This document shows, piece by piece, positions 1-5,002 of a DNA stretch of 5,002 nucleotides; within the stretch, counting starts at the first letter, position 1, and every line of letters begins with the position of its first letter. The notes beneath the pieces are model-generated. The model ran no database searches. It had not been told where the DNA came from and saw only the letters and a program-made list of their open reading frames with translations. The position numbers were made by a program, and so were the translations under genes. The DNA is from Acidobacteriota bacterium (GTDB taxonomy: Bacteria; Acidobacteriota; Vicinamibacteria; Vicinamibacterales; Vicinamibacteraceae): the NCBI GenBank assembly GCA_013695405.1, contig JACDAO010000828.1, positions 1 through 5,002 of the forward strand, in the 5' to 3' direction.

Positions 1-536
1 ATGCACAGCTGGTTGACCATCTTGCACAACTGCCCAGCGCCACTCTCGCCGATGCGCGCCACCGTCTTGCCGTAGACCTTCAGCACCGGTTCGACCGTCG
101 CGAAGGCCGCCGCATCGCCGCCGCACATGATGCTGAGCTGACCGCGTTGCGCCCCGGCCTGCCCGCCCGAGACCGGCGCGTCGACGAAATGCAGGCCGCG
201 CTCCCGCGCCAACGCGTCGCACTCGCGCGCCACTGCGGCCGAGGCCGTGGTGTGGTCCACGAACACGGCGCCGGGCGCCATCGCGGCGAATGCCCCCGAC
301 GGGCCGGTCGTCACCTCGCGCACGTCATCGTCAGCGCCGACACAGGCGCAGACCACCTCCGCATCGGCCGCTGCCTCGGCCGGCGACGACGCCAGTCGTC
401 CGCCGTGCTCGTCCACCCAGGCCTGGGCCCGTCTGGTGGTGCGGTTGAAGACCACGACGTCGTGGTTGGCGCGCCGGAGGTGACCGGCCATCGGGCCGCC
501 CATCACGCCGAGTCCGATGAAGGCGATGCGAGACAT
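1..536 (-). CDS. 3-hydroxyisobutyrate dehydrogenase-family NAD(P)-dependent oxidoreductase (partial, C-terminus off the window)
   Basis: The reading frame runs from ATG at 536-534 down to position 1 with no stop, giving 178 codons plus 2 bases; family members are usually about 290 residues, so roughly the last 110 are missing. Visible motifs: Rossmann dinucleotide loop GLGVMG at residues 8-13, strand 2 ending VVVFNRT (27-33), DHTTAS (94-99), the substrate-binding signature DAPVSGGQAG (119-128), and GAGQLCKMVNQ (166-176) holding the expected catalytic Lys172. The family reversibly oxidises beta-hydroxyacids (3-hydroxyisobutyrate, tartronate semialdehyde/glycerate, gamma-hydroxybutyrate types) in the cytoplasm. 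The Asn-Arg-Thr after strand 2, instead of an acidic residue, suggests NADP(H) preference; this is inference. The exact substrate cannot be read from the sequence. No good Shine-Dalgarno lies upstream (only GAG close to the start), but the start places GxGxxG at the usual distance. It is transcribed divergently from the DUF4127 operon. Confidence 0.93.
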   Translation of the reverse strand, partial: MSRIAFIGLGVMGGPMAGHLRRANHDVVVFNRTTRRAQAWVDEHGGRLASSPAEAAADAEVVCACVGADDDVREVTTGPSGAFAAMAPGAVFVDHTTASAAVARECDALARERGLHFVDAPVSGGQAGAQRGQLSIMCGGDAAAFATVEPVLKVYGKTVARIGESGAGQLCKMVNQLC

Positions 537-550
537 GGCTCGATCGTACA
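537..550. promoter_or_regulatory. 14-bp divergent intergenic gap
   Basis: Only 14 bases separate the ATG of the minus-strand dehydrogenase (536) from the first ATG of the plus-strand DUF4127 gene (551). The gap contains the palindrome CGATCG (541-546), and a small inverted repeat ATGC-CGC-GCAT covers 551-561 at the plus-strand start. There is no room for two promoters, so at least one, probably both, must lie inside the opposing coding sequence, or the plus gene starts further in. I see no convincing -35/-10 pair or strong Shine-Dalgarno for either gene. A regulatory role for the palindrome is only a guess. Confidence 0.3.
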
Positions 551-2272
551 ATGCCGCGCATGTCACGAGCCGCGACGGCCTGCAGGCTCGTGCTGGTGGC
601 CTGCCTGCTGGGGCTGTCATCGGGTGCGGCCCGGTCACAGCCGGCCCCGCCGAGATCCGGCACCGCGATGCCGGCGCGCCTGCGCATCGCCCTGGTGCCG
701 CTGGACGACCGGCCGGTCTGCCTGCAGTACCCGCAGATGATGGCGGCCCTGGCCCATGCCGCAGTGATCAGCCCGCCACCTGCCGCGCTGGGGCGTTTCA
801 CCACCCCCGGCGACACCGGCGCAATCGCCACCTGGCTGCGGGCGCAGGACTGGACGACGATCGACGCGCTGATCGTCTCGATCGACATGGTCGCGTACGG
901 TGGCCTGGTCGCCTCGCGCGTCCATGACGTGAACCGGGCCACGGCACTGGCGCGGATCGACGTGATTCGCGAAATACGCGCGGCACGCCCGACGCTGCCA
1001 ATCTACGGGTTCAGCGTGCTGATGCGCCTGGCCCCGACTGCCGACGGCCGCAACGAGGCTTATCGCGAACAGCTCGCGCGCTGGGCCGAGCTTGCCGGGG
1101 GCAGCCGGTCGGCGGCCGAATCCGAGGAACTGCAGGCGCTGGTTCGTGAAATCCCGCCGGTCGCGCTCGACGACTACCGGCGCGCACGCCGCCGGAACCG
1201 CGCCGTCAACCTGGCCAGCGTCGGGCTGGTCGAGCAGGCGGTGATCGACTACCTGGTCGTGTCGCAGGACGATGCCAGGCCGCGCGGCGTTCATCTGGCC
1301 GACCGCGCGCTGGTGACCCGACGGGCACGTGGCGGCCGCGCGACGTCCCGGATTGGTATCCAGCCTGGCGCCGACGAGGTCGCCATGATTCTGCTGGCGC
1401 GGGCTGTGCTTCGGCGCCATGGCCTGCAGCCCTCCGTGCGAGCCATCTGGTCGACCGATCAGGCGCGTCTGATGGTGGCGCCGTTCGAAGACCGCCCGCT
1501 TCACGAGACGGTCCGGTTCCAGGTCGAGGCGTCGGGCGCGCGGCCGGTCGAGCGGGGCGGGCCGACTGCCGATCTCGATCTGTACGTGTTCGCCTCGCGC
1601 CATGACCCCGGTGTCCCGGAACGGTTCGCGGCAACGGTTGCGCAGCAGGTCGCGGCCGGAGCGCGGGCGATCGTCGCGGACGTCGACCCGAAGGGCGACG
1701 TCCAGGGTGCGTCGGTGGCCTTCACCGAGGCGCTGCTGGCCGCCGGCATCTTTCCGAAACTGTACGGCTACGCGTCGTGGAACACCGCCGGCAATACGAT
1801 CGGCACGGCGATCCCGCACGGCCTGCTGGCCTGGGCCGGAGCGACCCTCGCCAGCCGCTGCAGCAGTCCGGCCTGGACCGCACTCGCCGATGCCCAGGTG
1901 ACGTTCCTGCTGCATCGATTGCTGAACGACTTCGCCTATCAGGGAGTGCTGCGGCCGTCGCTCAACGCCGACCTGCGCGCGAGCGACCGGAACCCGGCCT
2001 CGCTCACGCCTGACGACGAGGTCGTGCAACGCATCGTCGCGGCTCTGGCGCCTCGGCTGCAGAGCTTCGCCAGGCATTTCACGACTGCGGCCCACGTGCT
2101 GCCGTCGCCTGCGCCGACCGACGTCGCGGTGCAGGTGGGGGCGCCGACCGGACTGCGCGTCAGTCTGCCGTGGGCGCGCACCTTCGAAGCCGCGATCAGC
2201 TTCGAGGTGCCGGTCGCCGGCCTGTCCGTGCCGGCACGGCGCCTGCCGGCTTGCCAGGCCGCCACGCCGTGA
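551..2272 (+). CDS. DUF4127 family protein with N-terminal signal peptide
   Basis: A 573-residue protein, recognised as DUF4127, a bacterial family of unknown function, from motifs spread along its length: IALVPLDDRPVC (46-57), VSIDMVAYGGLVASR (109-123), VVSQDDARPRG (236-246), PGADEV (272-277), ADVDPKGD (376-383), YGYASWNTAGNTIGTA (405-420), NDFAYQGVLRP (459-469) and PWARTFE (540-546). The family core begins near residue 44. Ahead of it is a typical Sec signal: Arg-rich n-region (1-12), hydrophobic stretch LVLVACLLGLSSGAA (13-27), and a probable cleavage site near Ala27 or Ser29, so the mature protein is probably periplasmic. LVAC (15-18) looks like a lipobox but the hydrophobic run before it is too short. 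ATG 551 and ATG 560 are both possible starts, neither with a clear Shine-Dalgarno; ATG 668 would drop the signal and give a cytosolic core. It is first in a three-gene operon, and its TGA overlaps the permease GTG. The conserved Asp/Glu-rich motifs suggest an enzyme, but no reaction can be assigned. Confidence 0.93.
   Translation: MPRMSRAATACRLVLVACLLGLSSGAARSQPAPPRSGTAMPARLRIALVPLDDRPVCLQYPQMMAALAHAAVISPPPAALGRFTTPGDTGAIATWLRAQDWTTIDALIVSIDMVAYGGLVASRVHDVNRATALARIDVIREIRAARPTLPIYGFSVLMRLAPTADGRNEAYREQLARWAELAGGSRSAAESEELQALVREIPPVALDDYRRARRRNRAVNLASVGLVEQAVIDYLVVSQDDARPRGVHLADRALVTRRARGGRATSRIGIQPGADEVAMILLARAVLRRHGLQPSVRAIWSTDQARLMVAPFEDRPLHETVRFQVEASGARPVERGGPTADLDLYVFASRHDPGVPERFAATVAQQVAAGARAIVADVDPKGDVQGASVAFTEALLAAGIFPKLYGYASWNTAGNTIGTAIPHGLLAWAGATLASRCSSPAWTALADAQVTFLLHRLLNDFAYQGVLRPSLNADLRASDRNPASLTPDDEVVQRIVAALAPRLQSFARHFTTAAHVLPSPAPTDVAVQVGAPTGLRVSLPWARTFEAAISFEVPVAGLSVPARRLPACQAATP
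2256..2272 (+). promoter_or_regulatory. Translation-coupling junction DUF4127/permease (weak RBS plus GTGA overlap)
   Basis: The permease start GTG (2269-2271) overlaps the upstream TGA stop (2270-2272), forming GTGA. The only Shine-Dalgarno-like element is AGG at 2256-2258, ten bases before the GTG, which is weak. This arrangement fits re-initiation by ribosomes finishing the DUF4127 gene. It decides the start: the alternative ATG at 2170 would add 33 Arg-rich, non-hydrophobic residues that are a frame-shadow of the DUF4127 C-terminus. Confidence 0.6.
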
Positions 2273-3531
2273 CCGCCGCGCTGTTGCTGGCGGTCTTCGC
2301 GCTGTTCGCGGCGCTGATGCTGCTGCGCAAGCTGCCGGCCCTGCTGGCGGTCCCGTGCATGGCCGCGACGGTGGCGATGGTGGTGCGCGAGCCACTGGCG
2401 CAGTGGCTGTCGCTGGTCATCGCCGACGGCGCCGTGCGGTTGGCGCCGGCCTACGTCGCCGTCTGCGCGGGTGCGATGCTCGGCAGGGTGATGATGTCGA
2501 CCGGCATTGCCGAGGACGTCATCCGGCGCGCCGCGGAGTTCGGCGGCGACCGGCCGATGGTCGTAGCGGCAGTGTTGATGAGCGTGACGGCGGTGCTGTT
2601 CACGTCGCTGACCGGCCTCGGCGCGATCATCATGGTCGGATCGCTGGTGCTGCCGATCATGATGAGCCTCGGCGTGCCGCGCCGGCTGGCCGCCATCCTG
2701 TTCCTGCTGGCGTTTGCGACCGGCTTCATCTTCAACATCGCGCTGTGGCGGCTCTATCGCGAGTTGCTGCAGGTGGCACCGGCGGCGGCGCTGCCGCGCG
2801 AGATCGTCCGGTTCGCCAGCGCGCTCGCCCTGGTGATGACGGCGGTGGTCGGCGGCTACGCGACCTGGGCTGCGAGTCGCGCGCCGGACCTGCGGCTGTG
2901 GGCGGCGTCGCTACCGAGGCGAGCCACCCGGGTTCCCGCGGCCGCCTACCTGACGCCGTTCGTCCCGCTGGTGCTGTACGTCGGCTTCGGATGGCGAGAG
3001 GTCCCGGCGTTCCTGGCGGGTGCGTTGTACGGGATCGTGCTGACCCGGCCGCGCGCGCTGGTGCAGACGCTGCTGTCGGCGATGATCCGCGGCGTCGAGG
3101 ACGCCGCGCCGGCGGTGCTGCTCATGGCCGGAATCGGCATGCTGCTCAACGCGCTGACGCTGCCGGCCGTGCGCGTGGCGCTGGCGCCGCTGGTCTCGCA
3201 GCTGCCGGTCCAGACGCCGCTGTCGTACGTGCTGTTCTTCACCCTGCTGTCGCCGCTGGCGCTCTACCGCGGGCCGCTCAATCCGTTCGGCGTCGGCGTC
3301 GGCGTCTACAGCCTGATGCTGTCGTCCGGCCTGTTGCCGCCGCTGGCGCTGCTGGCCGCGATCATGTCGGTGGGGCAGGTGCAGAACGTCTGCGACCCGA
3401 CCAATACCCACAACGTCTGGGTTGCGTCGTACACCGGCGTCCGAGTCGAGGAGATCTCGCGCGCCACCCTGCTGCCGATGATGCTCGTCTGTCTGGGCGG
3501 CCTGCTGCTCGGCGCCTGGTGGTTCCTGTGA
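2269..3531 (+). CDS. Polytopic membrane permease, ion-transporter (GntP/CitMHS/DctM-like) superfamily
   Basis: A 420-residue, very hydrophobic protein with about 11-13 predicted membrane segments by eye (roughly 2-18, 20-38, 58-75, 96-114, 117-135, 140-160, 182-202, 225-240, 244-259, 281-300, 318-333, 340-365, 400-419). The Gly/Ser/Thr-rich stretch FTSLTGLGAIIMVGSLVLPI (111-130) followed by a second segment, and the later RGPLNPFGVGVG (334-345), resemble the paired hairpin regions of ion-transporter superfamily carriers of organic anions such as gluconate, citrate and C4-dicarboxylates. A polar motif QVQNVCDPTNTHNVW (370-384) near the C-terminus is unusually hydrophilic for a membrane protein and is a candidate substrate- or cation-binding element. 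It probably imports a small, likely anionic compound across the inner membrane, driven by H+ or Na+; the substrate is unknown. It sits between an exported DUF4127 protein and a HyuA-type hydrolase, with 4-bp overlaps at both ends. Permease identity is firm; the family assignment is tentative. Confidence 0.82.
   Translation: MTAALLLAVFALFAALMLLRKLPALLAVPCMAATVAMVVREPLAQWLSLVIADGAVRLAPAYVAVCAGAMLGRVMMSTGIAEDVIRRAAEFGGDRPMVVAAVLMSVTAVLFTSLTGLGAIIMVGSLVLPIMMSLGVPRRLAAILFLLAFATGFIFNIALWRLYRELLQVAPAAALPREIVRFASALALVMTAVVGGYATWAASRAPDLRLWAASLPRRATRVPAAAYLTPFVPLVLYVGFGWREVPAFLAGALYGIVLTRPRALVQTLLSAMIRGVEDAAPAVLLMAGIGMLLNALTLPAVRVALAPLVSQLPVQTPLSYVLFFTLLSPLALYRGPLNPFGVGVGVYSLMLSSGLLPPLALLAAIMSVGQVQNVCDPTNTHNVWVASYTGVRVEEISRATLLPMMLVCLGGLLLGAWWFL
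3518..3531 (+). promoter_or_regulatory. Translation-coupling junction permease/hydantoinase (GGTGG RBS plus GTGA overlap)
   Basis: GGTGG (3518-3522), a one-mismatch version of GGAGG, lies five bases before GTG 3528-3530, which overlaps the permease TGA (3529-3531). The overlap has the same GTGA form as the previous junction. The nearby GTG at 3532 is in another frame and does not lead into the conserved ATP-binding motif, whereas GTG 3528 reads directly into RIGVDVGGTFTDV. Confidence 0.6.
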
Positions 3532-5002
3532 GTGGCCGCCGCCTGCGCATCGGGGTCGATGTCGGCGGCACCTTCACCGATGTCGTCGCGGTCGACGCCG
3601 ATCGGTTCGAGCTGGTGGCGCAGCTCAAGGTGCCGACCACCCACCACGCGGCGGAGGGGGTGGCGCGGGGCATCATCGACGGCCTGCTGCAGATGCTGCG
3701 ACAGCTCGACGCGGGTCCGGAAGAGGTCGCGTTCATCGCGCACTCGACCACGCAGGCGACCAACGCGCTGCTCGAAGGCGACGTCGCACGCGTTGGCGTG
3801 ATCGGTACCGGCCGGCGCGGCGAGCGATGGAAGGCACGGATCGACACCCGCGTCCCGGCCGTGACGCTCGCGCCAGGCAAGCTGCTGCGGGCGCTCCACG
3901 CCTTCGTGCCGATCGACGACGACTCGCCAAGCCCTCGCGTCGCCGCGGCCATCGACAGGCTAGAGGCGGCCGGCGTCGAGGTCATCGTCGCGAGCGACCC
4001 GTTCGCGGTCGACGACGCCACGGTGGAGTGCCTGGTGGCCGAGGCCGTGCGCGCGCGTGGCCTGCCCGCCACCTGCGGCCACGAGGTGTCGTCGCTGTAC
4101 GGGCTGCGCACCCGCACCCGCACCGCGATCCTGAACGCCGCGATTCTGCCGAAGATGGTTGGCACCGCGCTGCTGACCGCGTCAGCCGTGCGGCGGGCCG
4201 GGATCGACGTGCCGCTGATGATCATGCGATCCGACGGTGGCGTGATGACCGTCGACGAGGTGCGGCGGCGGCCGATCCAGACGATGCTGTCGGGCCCGGC
4301 GGCCGGCATCGCCGGCGCGTTGATGCACGAGCAGGTCTCCGACGGCATCTTCATCGAAGTCGGCGGCACCAGCGCCGACGTCTCGGTGATTCGCGACGGC
4401 CAGCCCCAGATACGTCCGGCCCGCGTTGGCGGCCATCGCACCTTCCTGAACACGCTCGACGTCCGCACCCTGGCGATTGCCGGAGGCAGCATGGTGCGTG
4501 TCTGCGGGCAGCGCCTGGTGGATGTCGGGCCGCGTTCGGCGCACATCGCAGGGGTCGGGTACGCCTGCTTCGCACCGCCCGGCTCCTTCGCCGCGGGCGC
4601 CGAGGTCGAGTCTCTGCAGCCGATGCCCGGCGACCCGGACGACTACGTGGTGCTGGTCACAGCCGCTGGCCGGTTCGCGCTGACCCCGACCTGCGCAGCC
4701 AATGCCGCAGGGGTGGTGCCCGAGAGCGCGTTTGCCCGGTCCGACCCGTCTACCGCCCTGGCAGCGTGCGCGGTGCTGGCGCGGGTCGTCGGCGGTGATG
4801 CCGCCACAGTAGCGCGGGACATCCTCGCTCTGGCGTGCGCCAAGGTGGTGCGGCAGGTACGCACGCTGATCGACGAGTATCGGCTGCAGCCGGGCGGCAT
4901 CGATCTGGTCGGCGGCGGCGGTGGCGCGGCCGCGCTGGTCCCGCACACCGGCGCGCTGCTCGGCGTGCCATGGCGTCTGGCCCGGCAAGCCGAAGTGATC
5001 TC
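3528..5002 (+). CDS. Hydantoinase/oxoprolinase (HyuA-type) family protein, divergent subgroup (partial, 3' end off the window)
   Basis: The frame is open from GTG 3528 to the window end (491 codons plus 2 bases); relatives usually run to about 650-700 residues, so the C-terminus is missing. Motifs in order: phosphate-1 loop GVDVGGTFTDV (9-19), HSTTQATNALLEG (72-84), RTRTRTAILNAAILP (194-208), MIMRSDGGVM (231-240), SGPAAG (255-260), EVGGTSADV (277-285), GGS (319-321), VGPRSAHIAG (333-342) and DLVGGGGGAA (459-468). These fit the hydantoinase/oxoprolinase N domain followed by hydantoinase A, an ASKHA-fold ATPase. Characterised relatives couple ATP hydrolysis to opening of 5-oxoproline or N-methylhydantoin rings, or to carboxylation of ketones, often with a HyuB partner, which is not seen before the right edge. 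The usual region after GGS (SAGAxPGPACYGxGG ... TDA) is replaced here by VGPRSAHIAGVGYACF and a different segment, marking a divergent subgroup of unknown substrate. It is cytoplasmic by lack of a signal, and last of the three visible operon genes. Confidence 0.93.
   Translation, partial: MSGRRLRIGVDVGGTFTDVVAVDADRFELVAQLKVPTTHHAAEGVARGIIDGLLQMLRQLDAGPEEVAFIAHSTTQATNALLEGDVARVGVIGTGRRGERWKARIDTRVPAVTLAPGKLLRALHAFVPIDDDSPSPRVAAAIDRLEAAGVEVIVASDPFAVDDATVECLVAEAVRARGLPATCGHEVSSLYGLRTRTRTAILNAAILPKMVGTALLTASAVRRAGIDVPLMIMRSDGGVMTVDEVRRRPIQTMLSGPAAGIAGALMHEQVSDGIFIEVGGTSADVSVIRDGQPQIRPARVGGHRTFLNTLDVRTLAIAGGSMVRVCGQRLVDVGPRSAHIAGVGYACFAPPGSFAAGAEVESLQPMPGDPDDYVVLVTAAGRFALTPTCAANAAGVVPESAFARSDPSTALAACAVLARVVGGDAATVARDILALACAKVVRQVRTLIDEYRLQPGGIDLVGGGGGAAALVPHTGALLGVPWRLARQAEVI

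Noticed and set aside
593..604. Possible lipobox (LVAC, residues 15-18) in the DUF4127 protein
   Set aside because: Only about three hydrophobic residues precede the motif after the last Arg, too short for a lipoprotein h-region; the hydrophobic stretch continues well past the Cys.
147..740. Plus-strand open frame (197 codons) across the dehydrogenase and the divergent gap
   Set aside because: Arg/His-rich translation without motifs; antisense to the conserved Rossmann enzyme and out of frame with the DUF4127 gene.
2170..2268. Upstream ATG start for the permease
   Set aside because: The 33 extra residues are Arg-rich and overlap the conserved DUF4127 C-terminus out of frame; GTG 2269 begins just before the first membrane segment and gives a clean 4-bp overlap.
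635..2395. Long minus-strand open frame (586 codons) opposite the DUF4127 gene
   Set aside because: Its translation is Arg/Ala/Gly/Gln-rich low-complexity with no recognisable motif, and it lies opposite a gene with many family motifs. It is a high-GC antisense artefact.
3289..3305. Tandem GGCGTC repeats
   Set aside because: Encode GVGVGV within a permease membrane segment; expected from high-GC codon use.
4107..4124. Three tandem CGCACC copies
   Set aside because: They encode RTRTRT at the start of a conserved HyuA motif; explained by coding and codon bias, not a functional DNA repeat.
3362..4546. Long minus-strand open frame (394 codons) spanning the permease end and hydantoinase
   Set aside because: Ser/Arg/Thr-rich translation without domains, crossing two real genes on the opposite strand. 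Shadow frame.
3827..4798. Plus-strand open frame (323 codons) within the hydantoinase
   Set aside because: Extremely Arg-rich, in a different frame from the intact HyuA motifs that cover the same bases.

Overview
The window is about 70% G+C by eye, with strong G/C third-position bias in four tightly packed protein-coding genes. I see no RNA genes, mobile elements, CRISPR arrays or clear terminators. The composition and gene families suggest a high-GC proteobacterium, perhaps a Burkholderiales-type betaproteobacterium; that assignment is an inference with modest confidence.

Layout. (1) Positions 1-536, minus strand: N-terminal ~178 residues of a 3-hydroxyisobutyrate dehydrogenase-type (beta-hydroxyacid dehydrogenase) NAD(P)-dependent oxidoreductase; its C-terminus lies beyond the left edge. 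(2) Positions 537-550: a 14-bp gap between divergent start codons. (3) Positions 551-2272, plus: a DUF4127-family protein with an apparent Sec signal peptide. (4) Positions 2269-3531, plus: a 420-residue polytopic membrane permease resembling the ion-transporter (GntP/CitMHS/DctM-like) superfamily. (5) Positions 3528-5002, plus: the first 491 codons of a hydantoinase/5-oxoprolinase (HyuA-type, ASKHA fold) ATPase; its 3' end lies beyond the right edge.

The three plus-strand genes are joined by two identical 4-bp stop/start overlaps (GTGA: GTG start overlapping the TGA stop), so they look like one translationally coupled operon. The set is an exported protein of unknown function, a carrier and an ATP-dependent cyclic-amide-hydrolase-like enzyme. 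The most economical reading is a small uptake-and-catabolism cassette for an unidentified, possibly cyclic amide, compound. The divergent dehydrogenase may or may not belong to the same pathway. The cassette, with its exported DUF4127 protein and motif-divergent HyuA protein, is the best candidate here for an undescribed system.
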